DNA of 64,000 nucleotides from an uncultured Rhizobium sp. (GTDB lineage Bacteria; Pseudomonadota; Alphaproteobacteria; Rhizobiales; Rhizobiaceae): NCBI GenBank assembly GCA_945952315.1, contig CAMFIE010000006.1, positions 62,001 to 126,000 of the forward strand, read 5' to 3'. Shown piece by piece: positions 52,323 to 60,931 of this stretch (position 1 is its first letter; each line of letters starts with the position of its first letter). The notes under the pieces were generated by a model. It saw only the letters and a program-made list of their open reading frames with translations, ran no database searches and was not told where the DNA came from. The position numbers and the translations under genes were made by a program.

Positions 52323-53702
52323 ATGAAAGCGACGTGTCTGAAACCCCTTTGTGCACTATTCCGTCGTCTCGGACAGGAAAGACGAGGTAATTTCGCGATC
52401 ATTACGGCCCTGTTGCTGGCTCCGTTGATGGCCGCTGTCGGCTTTTCCGTCGATCTGAGCCATGCCTACAGCCTGCGCGCTTCGATGCGCGAGGCCGCCG
52501 ATGCGGCCATACTGGATGCGCTTTCCGATTCCGCACTGGAACAAATCTATAAGGGAGCCGCCATAACCCCGGAGCAACTGAAAAGGCTTGCAGTGCGCGC
52601 CGAACAGAATTTCGACGATATCATGCCCCGAAAAGCACTCATGGAAACCGGTGCTTCTCCTTCGGCGACCGTTTCCATCGCAGGGAACCAGATCAATGCG
52701 ACCTTGACCTATAGCGGCGCGATGCGGACCGAATTCCTTCGGTTATTCGGGTTCAGCGCGCTGGGCATATCGGGGAAGGCGCAGTCCCGCGCCAATCTTC
52801 CGCAATTCACCGATGTGAATATCCTGATCGACAACAGCCCTTCCATGCTGATTGCCGCAAATGACGCCGAGCGGGCGAAACTCATGAGGGTGACGGGCGA
52901 CTATGCCCGTCGGAACAATCGTCCCATGGACGTGAATGGCTGCGCCTTTGCCTGCCACGATCTCGATCCGGACCCGGAAACGGTGATGAACTATTACGAC
53001 CTTGCACGCAGCGCGGGTATCCGGCTGCGCATCGACACGGTCAAAAGCGCCCTGCTGGAGTTGCTGGATGCCGCTTCCTCTACCGCCAGCCAAGGCAACC
53101 AGTTCCGCTACAGCCTGTATGACTTTGGCGACAGCATGACCACGATCATGACAAACTATGTGATGAACAGGCTGAAGAATGAAACCGACGTTGCGAAAGT
53201 CAAGGCGGCTGTCGCGATGGAACAGCCGATGACGACGCCCTATGCCGATTTCATCGGCAAGGCAGGGTCATCGCCGGAAATGGCACTGGAGGAACTGCAG
53301 TTGTCCATTCCGCGCGGCGGCGATGGCACGACCGAGGCATCCAGAAAGCAATTGCTGATCTTCTTCACGGATGGTGTCTCGAACAGCCGGAGTGTTTTCA
53401 ATTGTGCCGGGCAGCGCTGGCCGCCATACGGCCAATGCACCGGGCCGTTTCAACCGGCGATCTGCGACCAGCTGAAGCGGCGCGGCATCCGCATCGCCAT
53501 CCTTCACACCGCTTATCTGCCGATCCCCTCCAGTCCCTATTTCATTCAGCGGGTGGCCCCTGTCCTTCCGCAGATCGAGCCCAATCTGCGAACCTGCGCA
53601 AGCCCAGGGCTCTATCGCAACGTGGAATACGGCCAGCCCATGGATGACGCACTGAAAAGCCTGTTCCAGCAAAGCCTCCACAATGTGCGCCTGACGCGGT
53701 GA
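52323..53702 (+). CDS. TadG-like protein with von Willebrand domain, copy A
   Basis: This 459-residue protein has a membrane anchor near the N-terminus (about 24-40, NFAIITALLLAPLMAAVGFSVD) with the TadE/TadG-type segment, a linker, and a von Willebrand A domain starting near residue 165. The metal-ion-dependent adhesion motif DNSPS (170-174) is intact. It also has a conserved Cys pair in NGCAFACHDL. TadG-like proteins are pseudopilin-related or anchored to the cell surface. GTG 52311 is an alternative start. A paralogue follows at 53839, with 136 bases between. No other tad/pilus genes are in the window. Confidence 0.85.
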   Translation: MKATCLKPLCALFRRLGQERRGNFAIITALLLAPLMAAVGFSVDLSHAYSLRASMREAADAAILDALSDSALEQIYKGAAITPEQLKRLAVRAEQNFDDIMPRKALMETGASPSATVSIAGNQINATLTYSGAMRTEFLRLFGFSALGISGKAQSRANLPQFTDVNILIDNSPSMLIAANDAERAKLMRVTGDYARRNNRPMDVNGCAFACHDLDPDPETVMNYYDLARSAGIRLRIDTVKSALLELLDAASSTASQGNQFRYSLYDFGDSMTTIMTNYVMNRLKNETDVAKVKAAVAMEQPMTTPYADFIGKAGSSPEMALEELQLSIPRGGDGTTEASRKQLLIFFTDGVSNSRSVFNCAGQRWPPYGQCTGPFQPAICDQLKRRGIRIAILHTAYLPIPSSPYFIQRVAPVLPQIEPNLRTCASPGLYRNVEYGQPMDDALKSLFQQSLHNVRLTR

Positions 53703-53838
53703 GGCCCGGATCAGGCTTCGCCCGAGGAATAGGTACATTATAAAATAAAGCTAATTAAAGAGAATCATATTATTCGGATGTTTTTGAATTCATGCGAGAC
53801 TGCCTCCCAGGTTTCTCCATCCAGCAAAGAGTTTCGCC

Positions 53839-55221
53839 ATGTCCAGACAATTTCTCACCTCGGCCCGCCGCCTTCTCCGTCATTTCTTTCGGGAACGCCA
53901 TGGCCATTTAGGCGTGATGACGGGACTGATGATGCTACCACTTATGGCTTTTGTCGGCGTGGCGGTGGATCTCAGCCATGCCTACAGCCTGCGGACAGCC
54001 CTGCGCGAGGCGGCGGATACGGCCGTGCTCGACATCGTGTCCAATTCGTCATTGCAGGAACTCTATCAGGGTAACGGCATCACGCCCGGACAGTTGGTGA
54101 ACCTCGCCCGCAGGGCCGAACGAGTTTTCAGCGAACAGATCCCCGACAATGTCAAGAATCAGAGCAACCACCCCTCTGCCCGGGCCAATGTAACGCTCAC
54201 GGGCACGACGATCAGTGCGAGCCTGAGCTTTACCGGCGATATGCCCACCTCCTTCGTGCATATTATTGGCTTCAACACCTTGCGCATCACCGGCGAAGCG
54301 GCATCCAGCTCGAACATGTCGCTGTTCACGGATGTGCACTTCCTGTTCGACAACAGTCCCTCCATGGCGATTGCCGCCAATGATGCCGAGCGCCTGCGGA
54401 TGGTGCAGATGACAAAGGACTACGAAAGAGCGATGAAGCGCGGCTTTAATCTGAATGGTTGCGCCTTCGCATGCCACGACCTGAGCGGAAATCAGCAAAC
54501 CGCGGAAAACTATTTTCCGCTTGCCCGCGCGGCAGGCATAAAGCTGCGCATCGACACGATGAAGGATGCGGTGACCCAATTGCTGGATGTGGCCGCAGCA
54601 AGCGCGGGCGATCCGGACCAGTTCCGCTATTCTGTCTACGATCTCGGCGACAGCTTGACGACCGTCAATCGCAACGGGCTCGAAATACGCACGCGATACG
54701 AAAAGGATATCGCAAAGGTGAAGCGGACTGTCGCAGCGATTGAACCGATGTCCACGCCCTATGCGTCCTTCAATTCCAAAGCCGGATCACCGCTGGATTT
54801 TGCGCTGGCCTTTCTGGATTACATGATCAACACGATCGGGAATGGCTCGACCAAGAACAACCGGCAGCAACTCGTGATTTTCATGACGGACGGCGTCGCG
54901 AACGCAATGAACATACAAGGCTGCACCACGCCCACATGGTCCAACGGACAGCAGTGCACGGCGCCGATCCTTTACGAGAACTGCAATGAAATGAAGAAAC
55001 GCGGTATTCGCATTGCAGTCCTCTACACGGTCTATCAGCCGATGCCGTTCAGCCCCTATTATGTGCAGCGGGTCTCTCCTTTCGCTCCGCAGATCCGGCC
55101 CGCCCTTGAGGCCTGTGCTTCGCCCGGCCTGTTCCGCAACGTCGAATATGGCGAGAGCCTGGACGATGCGCTGAAGGCACTCTTCAAACGCAGCATTCAA
55201 TATGTGCGCCTCACCCAGTGA
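53839..55221 (+). CDS. TadG-like protein with von Willebrand domain, copy B
   Basis: This 460-residue paralogue of copy A shares the anchor (LGVMTGLMMLPLMAFVGVAV), DNSPS (171-175), NGCAFACHDL and the C-terminal GIRIAVLYTVYQPMPFSPYY...NVEYGESLDDALKALF...YVRLTQ. By eye about half the residues match copy A, so it is an older tandem duplication. The start at ATG 53839 follows AAGAGTTTCGCC with no strong ribosome site; the frame has no better upstream start. The function is unknown: surface display or adhesion is a guess from the MIDAS site. Confidence 0.85.
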   Translation: MSRQFLTSARRLLRHFFRERHGHLGVMTGLMMLPLMAFVGVAVDLSHAYSLRTALREAADTAVLDIVSNSSLQELYQGNGITPGQLVNLARRAERVFSEQIPDNVKNQSNHPSARANVTLTGTTISASLSFTGDMPTSFVHIIGFNTLRITGEAASSSNMSLFTDVHFLFDNSPSMAIAANDAERLRMVQMTKDYERAMKRGFNLNGCAFACHDLSGNQQTAENYFPLARAAGIKLRIDTMKDAVTQLLDVAAASAGDPDQFRYSVYDLGDSLTTVNRNGLEIRTRYEKDIAKVKRTVAAIEPMSTPYASFNSKAGSPLDFALAFLDYMINTIGNGSTKNNRQQLVIFMTDGVANAMNIQGCTTPTWSNGQQCTAPILYENCNEMKKRGIRIAVLYTVYQPMPFSPYYVQRVSPFAPQIRPALEACASPGLFRNVEYGESLDDALKALFKRSIQYVRLTQ

Positions 55222-55616
55222 CAGAGGTCGCGGCAGAGGCACAACCGCTTCTGCCGCAAGCCCGACGTTCCTTTTTGGGAAAATCCGGGAAATGGCGTTT
55301 CACGGCCTTTTGCTTCGAAGAGGTTCAAACCGGGAAAGTCGGGAAAAACGCATCAACACTTTAAAAATTTTTTCGGCGCGGAGAGAAAGTGTGGCCTGCG
55401 GCAGACAGGCGGCCCCTGTGCGGAAGTGAGACAGCCGTTTCAGATCGGGTCCCGAAACGGGACAGGACCGTTCAGAAACGGAACATCCGTTTCAAATAAA
55501 AACATGTATAGCCTAAATTTACCCACGAAAAATATCAATCTAGAACGGTTAATGAATACATCGAACCAAATTACAAATCATTCAATTCGATAAAATTGCG
55601 CCTTTTTCGTTTGCCT
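55222..55616. other. Gene-poor stretch after the TadG-like genes
   Basis: No supportable gene is seen. The first half is GC-rich, then base composition falls sharply near 55494 to an AT-rich block up to about 55620. It contains the heptamer array described separately. The total span without a solid gene is 55222-55977, broken only by the possible 37-residue peptide at 55617-55730 and the terminator at 55815. Confidence 0.5.
55435..55493. promoter_or_regulatory. Array of four CCGTTTC/GAAACGG heptamers
   Basis: Four exact heptamers occur in 59 bases: CCGTTTC at 55435, GAAACGG at 55454 and 55475, CCGTTTC at 55487. They alternate as two inverted pairs around GC- and GT-rich spacers. The arrangement looks like binding sites for a regulator, with AT-rich DNA following. 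No gene starts just downstream on the plus strand, so the target is unclear. Confidence 0.4.
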
Positions 55617-55730
55617 CTATTTATGAATTTGCTGCGATATTGATCCTGCAAAGACCGGAACGGCGTGCAACGAGCAAATGACTACAGAGTAGAGCAATAC
55701 CAATACTACCGGATGGGAAGCATGTTTCAT
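55617..55730 (-). CDS. Possible 37-residue membrane/secreted peptide
   Basis: This short ORF reads KHASHPVVLVLLYSVVICSL then HAVPVFAGSISQQIHK after Met. A hydrophobic segment of about 15 residues between basic N-terminal and polar C-terminal ends could be a membrane span or a signal peptide with cleavage after VFA. AGAGG lies seven bases before ATG 55730. The frame is open upstream to 55928 but that part has no coding character. Whether it is translated is unknown; chance cannot be excluded for an ORF this short. Confidence 0.3.
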   Translation of the reverse strand: MKHASHPVVLVLLYSVVICSLHAVPVFAGSISQQIHK

Positions 55731-55814
55731 GAAGAAGCCTCTGCTCCCGGAAGGAAAAAGCATATTAACGGCCATCTTTTGCATGACGCAGAAGTTTAAA
55801 ATTCCCCTCGGGGA

Positions 55815-55840
55815 GCGGCGCCTGGCCAGCGCCGTCTTTT
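55815..55840 (+). terminator. Intrinsic terminator without an obvious upstream gene
   Basis: CGGCGC and GCGCCG form a six-base GC stem around CTGGCCA, followed by TCTTTT on the plus strand. No ORF of coding character ends nearby on that strand after 55221, so it may end a small RNA transcribed through 55600-55815, across the possible peptide ORF on the opposite strand. Confidence 0.6.
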
Positions 55841-55977
55841 CATCCGGATGAGCCGGAGAAAAGCGGAATTCCAGTCCTTCGGGGCATGAAGCCCCAGTCA
55901 CAAGGATGGATCGACGGTTTGAGGGCATGATGGGGCGGCATGAGCCGACCCCGCCCAGTGGACGGCCAGGCGCGATG

Positions 55978-56175
55978 TCAGCGCGGGCCGTCGTCCTGCC
56001 GCAGGCGGTATTCTCCGGTTTCCGGATCCTTCACCAGCGTCCCTGTCGCGCCCGACTGGCGCTCCTTCTCGATCTCCCGGTTCTTGCGGGCCAGCGCCTC
56101 CGCATCCTTCACGAAGCGGCGGTAAAGCAGGATCGCGCCGACCAGAAGCAGGCCGAGCAGGATCAGTTGCACCAT
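55978..56175 (-). CDS. Small single-span membrane protein
   Basis: This 65-residue protein has an N-terminal membrane helix (MVQLILLGLLLVGAILLYRRF) followed by a charged segment AEALARKNREIEKERQSG and a short tail TGTLVKDPETGEYRLRQDD. The pattern (one helix, charged coiled coil) is seen in small conserved alphaproteobacterial proteins of unknown function. It is 15 bases downstream of the S49 protease gene on the same strand, so likely in one transcript. Confidence 0.78.
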   Translation of the reverse strand: MVQLILLGLLLVGAILLYRRFVKDAEALARKNREIEKERQSGATGTLVKDPETGEYRLRQDDGPR

Positions 56176-56190
56176 CTCATTTCCCCGTCG

Positions 56191-57057
56191 TCAGAGCCCG
56201 TAGCGCGACCAGAGCGCCCGTTCCTCTACGGATTGCACGATTCCCTTCGCCAGCGAAGCGGCAATTGTATCGGCTCCCGGCAGCGTCCCCCTGACCGCAG
56301 GCAGGCGGCGGCCGAACATCGAGCGCGGGCTTTCCACCAGTTCCATCTCGGTCTTTTCGCCGAAGCGTTCACGCAGAACCTCGCGCAGGCTGCCGATGGC
56401 ATCGACAAGCCCGAGCTCCAGCCCGCGCTGGCCACTCCAGAACAGGCCGCTGAAGAGATCGGGATCATCCTTCAGCCTTGCCCCGCGCCGCTCCTTCACC
56501 ATGTCGATGAAGACCTGATGGATATCCTTCTGCATGGAAAGAAGATGGGCCACATCCTCCGCCTTTTCCGGGGAGAAGGGATCGAGGATCGCCTTGTTGG
56601 AGCCTGCCGTATAGAGCCTGCGCTCCACGCCCGCCTTTTCCATCACGCCGGTAAAGCCGAAGCCGCCGGAGACCACGCCGATCGAGCCGACGATCGAGGT
56701 CGGATCGACGAAGATCTCGTCGCCCGCCAGCGCCAGCATGTAGCCGCCCGAGGCCGCCACATCCTCCACAAAGACCAGCACCTGCTTGTCATGCTCCTTC
56801 GCCAGCGAGCGGATGCGCTGGAAGATCATCCGCGACTGCACCGGCGAGCCGCCCGGCGAATTGATCATCAGCGCAACGGCCGGGCAATCCTTGCGGTCAA
56901 AGGCATCTTCCAGTGCCGCCGCCACGCCCGAAAGGCTGAGGCCGGACTGCAGGAAGCCGCTTTCGGCGGTGATCGCCCCATGCAGCCGCACGACCGGAAT
57001 GACGGTCTTTTTCTTGCGCAGCCGCTTTGGCAAGAGGCGTTTCAAAAAGCCGAACAT
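56191..57057 (-). CDS. S49 family serine peptidase (SppA-like)
   Basis: This is a 288-residue SppA-type signal-peptide peptidase from ATG 57057; GGAG lies six bases before it, favouring this over ATG 57063. Catalytic Ser103 lies in AASGGYMLALA and the general-base Lys155 in TAGSNKAILDPF, the Ser-Lys dyad of the S49 family. NSPGGSPVQS supplies the conserved oxyanion-region glycines. The basic N-terminus (FLKRLLPKRLRKKK) with a following hydrophobic strand suggests membrane association. Members of this short class degrade residual signal peptides or other membrane peptides. Confidence 0.92.
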   Translation of the reverse strand: MFGFLKRLLPKRLRKKKTVIPVVRLHGAITAESGFLQSGLSLSGVAAALEDAFDRKDCPAVALMINSPGGSPVQSRMIFQRIRSLAKEHDKQVLVFVEDVAASGGYMLALAGDEIFVDPTSIVGSIGVVSGGFGFTGVMEKAGVERRLYTAGSNKAILDPFSPEKAEDVAHLLSMQKDIHQVFIDMVKERRGARLKDDPDLFSGLFWSGQRGLELGLVDAIGSLREVLRERFGEKTEMELVESPRSMFGRRLPAVRGTLPGADTIAASLAKGIVQSVEERALWSRYGL

Positions 57058-57255
57058 GGGCATCTCCTGATGGCGTGGCAGGCCGCACAAGGGGCGGCAC
57101 CGCACGGTTGATTGAAGCGAAGATGTATGCACCCTTTCTAAAAATGCAAGCGACTTGGCGGCTTCCCTCCCGGAATTCCGGTCGGTGAACAGCAAAAATC
57201 CGTCAGAAATCAGCCCATTGCCCTTGTTTCCCGGCAAAACGGCCCTTTACTCCTT

Positions 57256-57280
57256 ATTGCAAGTCATTATCATTATCATT
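57256..57280. promoter_or_regulatory. Fur/Mur-like box upstream of mntH
   Basis: ATTGCAAGTCATTATCATTATCATT contains TTATCATTATCATT; read in reverse this is AATGATAATGATAA, close to the classical Fur box core GATAATGATAAT. It lies 38-62 bases before the chosen mntH start. In rhizobia the Fur homologue Mur represses manganese uptake genes such as mntH, so a manganese-responsive operator fits. Confidence 0.6.
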
Positions 57281-57317
57281 CCAGGTGAGCGATCATGACG
57301 GGTCGCGGGAAGGATCG

Positions 57318-58652
57318 ATGCTGGACAAGGCTGACAATCAGGGCTTTCGGGAAGCGCGGGGCGAGGCCTCGCTGGCCGACGTGCATGGCACGATTGCGGT
57401 TGCAAGCCGTGGCTCTGGCTGGAAGCGGGCGGCCGCCTTCATCGGCCCCGGCTATCTGGTTGCCGTCGGCTATATGGACCCGGGCAACTGGGCGACCTCG
57501 CTCGCCGGCGGTTCGCGTTATGGCTATGCGCTGCTGTCCGTCGCGCTGCTTTCCAATTTCATGGCGATTATCCTGCAATCGCTTTCCGCCCGGCTGGCGA
57601 TTGCGACTGGCCGCGATCTGGCACAGGCCTGCCGCGACAGCTATTCCCGACCCGTCTCGCTGGTGCTCTGGGTGCTGGCCGAAATCGCCATTGTCGCGAC
57701 CGACATTGCCGAGGTGATCGGCACGGCCATCGGCCTGCAGCTGATCTTCGGCCTGCCGCTCGAGCTTGGCGTTCTCATCACCTCGCTCGATGTGTTCCTG
57801 ATCCTCGGACTGCAGAAGCTCGGCTTCCGCTGGGTGGAGGCTTTCATCATCTTCATGCTGGGGGTGATTGCGCTCTGTTTCGGGGTGCAGATCGTGCTTG
57901 CCGATCCGGACTGGGCGGCCGTGGCGCATGGCTTCCTTCCCTCGATGCGGATCGCGACCGATCCCGGCATGCTCTATCTGGCGCTCGGCATTCTCGGCGC
58001 GACAGTTATGCCACATAACCTTTATCTGCATTCGGGCATCATCCAGACGCGGGCCTATGGCGACAGCCTGCCGGAGCGGCGCGAGGCGCTGCGCTTTGCC
58101 ACGCTCGATTCCACCGTCGCCCTGCTGCTCGCCCTGCTGGTCAATGCCTCGATCCTGATCCTTGCTGCCGCCGCCTTCAACGAAAATGGCAGGACGGATA
58201 TTGCCGAGCTTGGACAGGCGCATGCGCTGCTCTCGCCCATGCTCGGGGCGGCGATTGCGCCCACCCTCTTCGGCATTGCGCTGATTGCCTGCGGCATCAA
58301 TTCCACCGCAACCGCAACGCTTGCCGGCCAGATCGTGATGGAAGGCTTCATCCGCATGAAGCTGAAGCCGTGGATCCGGCGGCTGGCGACGCGCGCGCTC
58401 GCGATCATTCCCGCCGCAATCGTGACCCTCTTCTACGGAGAAAGCGGCACGGCGGAGCTTCTGATCCTCAGCCAGGTGGTGCTGAGCCTGCAGCTTTCCT
58501 TCGCCGTCTTTCCGCTGGTGATCTTCACCGCCGACCGGCTGAAGATGGGCGCGCTGGTCGCCCCGCGCTGGCTTTCGGCCCTTGCCTTCCTCACCGCGTT
58601 TCTGATTGCCGGGCTGAATATCAAGCTGGTCTATGACTTCTTCTTCGGCTGA
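57318..58652 (+). CDS. mntH: Nramp-type Mn(II)/Fe(II) transporter
   Basis: This proton-coupled divalent metal importer is 444 residues from ATG 57318 (GGGAAGGA upstream; GTG 57285 is the alternative). Membrane motifs are clear: [22 protein letters not shown] with the DPGN metal site, and [12 protein letters not shown] with the MPH motif. It has about eleven membrane segments. It likely takes up manganese for superoxide defence and metabolism. The upstream Fur/Mur-like box suggests repression by manganese. The 3' end overlaps the convergent methyltransferase gene by 22 bases. Confidence 0.94.
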   Translation: MLDKADNQGFREARGEASLADVHGTIAVASRGSGWKRAAAFIGPGYLVAVGYMDPGNWATSLAGGSRYGYALLSVALLSNFMAIILQSLSARLAIATGRDLAQACRDSYSRPVSLVLWVLAEIAIVATDIAEVIGTAIGLQLIFGLPLELGVLITSLDVFLILGLQKLGFRWVEAFIIFMLGVIALCFGVQIVLADPDWAAVAHGFLPSMRIATDPGMLYLALGILGATVMPHNLYLHSGIIQTRAYGDSLPERREALRFATLDSTVALLLALLVNASILILAAAAFNENGRTDIAELGQAHALLSPMLGAAIAPTLFGIALIACGINSTATATLAGQIVMEGFIRMKLKPWIRRLATRALAIIPAAIVTLFYGESGTAELLILSQVVLSLQLSFAVFPLVIFTADRLKMGALVAPRWLSALAFLTAFLIAGLNIKLVYDFFFG

Positions 58653-59428
58653 AGGCGCGGATAGGCTTTGCGGCCATTGTTGAGATCATCGACCACCGCC
58701 GAAAAGCGGTGCGTGCCCTCCTCATGCATCAGAAGCGGCGCGCGCAGCGACAGGCGCGCCCGCGAGCCCTTGATCGCGGTGACCAGAATGCGCACCGCAT
58801 TTTCGCCCGCCCGCGGGTGAAGTGCCGTCACCTCCAGCCCGCCGAACCGCCTGCCGCAGGCGGCAATGATCGCCGCAATCGATTCCGGCCTCGCAATCAG
58901 CGACAGCTGGCCGCCGGGTATGAGGATCGCGCCCGCCGTGCGGATCCAGCTTTCGAAGAGATCATCCGTCATGGCATGGGCTTCGGCCTTCAGCGCATCC
59001 GGGGTGAGCCGGTCGCCGGGATCGTTGAAGGGCGGGTTCATGATCACGTGGTGGAAGTGGTCATCGGCAAGCCCGGCGGCAAGGCGGGCCCTTCCGGTCA
59101 GCGTCACATCCGCTTCCAGCACCTGAAGGCGCGGGGAAATCGCCGCGTTTTCGGAAAGCGCCAGCCCCTTGCGGGCAAAACTGGCCATATCCGGCGAGCG
59201 CTCGACGAGAAGCACCTCCGCCTTCTCCAGCCGGGCCGCAACCGCCATGCCGGCCGCACCGGCGCCTGCGCCGAGATCGGCAACGCGGATCGCCCGGTCA
59301 TCGGCAACGAGGGCTGCAAGCAGCATCGCATCCATGCCGGAGCGATGGCCGCGCCCTTTCGGCTGCACCACATGGAAACGGCCATAATGGAAGGCATCAA
59401 CGGTTTCGGCCGGAGTGACATCATGCAT
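58631..59428 (-). CDS. TrmN6/YfiC-type N6-adenine methyltransferase
   Basis: This 265-residue protein from ATG 59428 has a Rossmann methyltransferase domain with [38 protein letters not shown] and the NPPF motif [14 protein letters not shown], the tetrapeptide typical of N6-adenine or N5-glutamine methyltransferases (tRNA1Val m6A37 YfiC/TrmN6 family). It likely modifies adenine in RNA. Its start overlaps the DUF2007 stop by eight bases, indicating coupling. The stop lies 22 bases inside the mntH coding sequence, convergent. Confidence 0.88.
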   Translation of the reverse strand: MHDVTPAETVDAFHYGRFHVVQPKGRGHRSGMDAMLLAALVADDRAIRVADLGAGAGAAGMAVAARLEKAEVLLVERSPDMASFARKGLALSENAAISPRLQVLEADVTLTGRARLAAGLADDHFHHVIMNPPFNDPGDRLTPDALKAEAHAMTDDLFESWIRTAGAILIPGGQLSLIARPESIAAIIAACGRRFGGLEVTALHPRAGENAVRILVTAIKGSRARLSLRAPLLMHEEGTHRFSAVVDDLNNGRKAYPRLQPKKKS

Positions 59429-59645
59429 CGCGCAGTTCCGCGCCCAGCCCGGCTTCGGTGAGAATACGCCTTGCGCGGTCGATCTCGTCCGCATCCACCA
59501 GCAGGCGGCGCTGGAACGCGCCGATCGAGCCCTCCAGCACGCTCATCGACTGATCGGCGATGAAGCAATGGATGCCGAAATCGCCGAGCAGGCTTTCCGC
59601 GTAGGACAGCACCACCGGATCATTGGTGCGGATAAGTTCGTGCAT
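59421..59645 (-). CDS. DUF2007 domain protein
   Basis: This 74-residue protein starts at MHELIRTNDPVVLSYAESLL (ATG 59645) and contains GIHCFIADQSMSVLEGSIGAF and LLVDADEIDRARRILTEAGL. This is the DUF2007 pattern, a small ACT/ferredoxin-like fold annotated as a putative signal-transducing protein. The reading frame extends upstream to 60779 through the antisense of the polyprenyl synthase, so ATG 59645 is the realistic start. It is translationally coupled to the methyltransferase. Function is unknown. Confidence 0.85.
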   Translation of the reverse strand: MHELIRTNDPVVLSYAESLLGDFGIHCFIADQSMSVLEGSIGAFQRRLLVDADEIDRARRILTEAGLGAELRDA

Positions 59646-59753
59646 GGACCTTATTTCCGTCAAATTTACGCGAGGCGGGACAATTCGCCTCTTGCCGCTC
59701 GGAACGGTGCTTTCTATTGTTCCGCCACGAGATTGTTGAAGGAGTCCCAACCC

Positions 59754-60770
59754 TTGGGCGTGGTTATACCGCTTGAAGAAAGCAAAAACAAACAGGCATC
59801 CGTGAAGCCGCTCGTCGATCTGACGCGCGAAGGCATGGAGCGGGTGAACCAGTTGATCCTTTCCAAGGCCGGTTCCGATGTGCAGATGATTCCGGAAGTG
59901 GCCAATCACCTGATTTCGTCGGGTGGAAAGCGGCTGCGCCCGATGCTGACGCTCGCCTCGGCCGCCATGTTCGGCTATCAGGGCGACCACCACGTGAAGC
60001 TCGCGACCGCCGTGGAATTCATGCATACGGCCACCCTTCTGCATGACGATGTGGTGGACGAAAGCGATCTGCGCCGCGGCAAATCCACCGCCCGGATGAT
60101 CTGGGGCAACCAGGCAAGCGTGCTCGTCGGCGATTTCCTGCTTGGCCAGGCCTTCCGCATGATGGTGGATGTCGGCTCGCTCGATGCGCTGGATGTGCTT
60201 TCCACCGCCGCTTCGGTGATTGCCGAGGGTGAGGTGCTGCAGCTTTCCGTCGCCAAGAACATGGAAACGACGGAAGACGAATATCTGTCGGTGATCCGCG
60301 CCAAGACCGCAGCCCTTTTTGCCGCCGCCGCCGAAGTGGGGCCGATCGTGGCAAAGACCGACAAGGCCGGCCGCAATGCGCTGAAAAGCTATGGCATGAA
60401 CCTTGGCCTTGCCTTCCAGCTGGTCGATGACGTGCTGGATTACGGCGGCAAATCCGCCGATCTCGGCAAGAATACCGGCGACGATTTCCGCGAAGGCAAG
60501 ATCACGCTCCCGGTCATCCTTGCCTATCGGCGCGGCACGGACGAGGAGCGCAGCTTCTGGCGCAATGCCATCGAGAAGGGCGAGAACTCGGACGAGAACC
60601 TCGAAAAGGCAACCGCCCTCATCCAGAAATATGGCAGCCTTGCCGATACGACCGCGCGCGCGCTTCACTACGGCGCCATCGCCCGCGATGCGCTTGCCCC
60701 CCTTCCCGACAGCCCCTGGAAAACCGCCCTGCTCGAAGTCATAGACTTCTGCGTCGCCCGGGTGAATTGA
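59754..60770 (+). CDS. ispB: Polyprenyl (probably decaprenyl) diphosphate synthase
   Basis: This protein is 338 residues from TTG 59754 (GAAGGAG eight to nine bases upstream). It is an all-trans prenyltransferase of the IspB/DdsA type that builds the ubiquinone side chain from isopentenyl units. First Asp-rich motif DDVVD at 98-102; second DDVLD near 225-229. The sequence ISSGGKRLRPMLTLASAAMF is diagnostic. Rhizobia make ubiquinone-10, so decaprenyl length is likely, inferred from taxonomy. An intrinsic terminator follows. The start is the only reasonable one with a ribosome site; the frame is open further to 59415. Confidence 0.93.
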   Translation: MGVVIPLEESKNKQASVKPLVDLTREGMERVNQLILSKAGSDVQMIPEVANHLISSGGKRLRPMLTLASAAMFGYQGDHHVKLATAVEFMHTATLLHDDVVDESDLRRGKSTARMIWGNQASVLVGDFLLGQAFRMMVDVGSLDALDVLSTAASVIAEGEVLQLSVAKNMETTEDEYLSVIRAKTAALFAAAAEVGPIVAKTDKAGRNALKSYGMNLGLAFQLVDDVLDYGGKSADLGKNTGDDFREGKITLPVILAYRRGTDEERSFWRNAIEKGENSDENLEKATALIQKYGSLADTTARALHYGAIARDALAPLPDSPWKTALLEVIDFCVARVN

Positions 60771-60777
60771 TGCTGTC

Positions 60778-60806
60778 AAAGCCCGGCAAGACTTGATCCG
60801 GGCTTT
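60778..60806 (+). terminator. Intrinsic terminator after the polyprenyl synthase gene
   Basis: AAAGCCCGG and CCGGGCTTT form a perfect nine-base inverted repeat (60778-60786, 60798-60806) with an eleven-base loop, eight bases after the stop codon. The A/T arms make it able to end transcription in both directions. Confidence 0.7.
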
Positions 60807-60931
60807 CTCCGTCCTCTGCTGCGGCAGGTGCCAATCTTGCAGCGCGGAGGCAAAAAAGCCATTGTTCAGCGAATCATGGAGACGGCAGGCGCCGTCCCAG
60901 CGCGCCGGACCCTTCGATGAAAGGCCATTTC

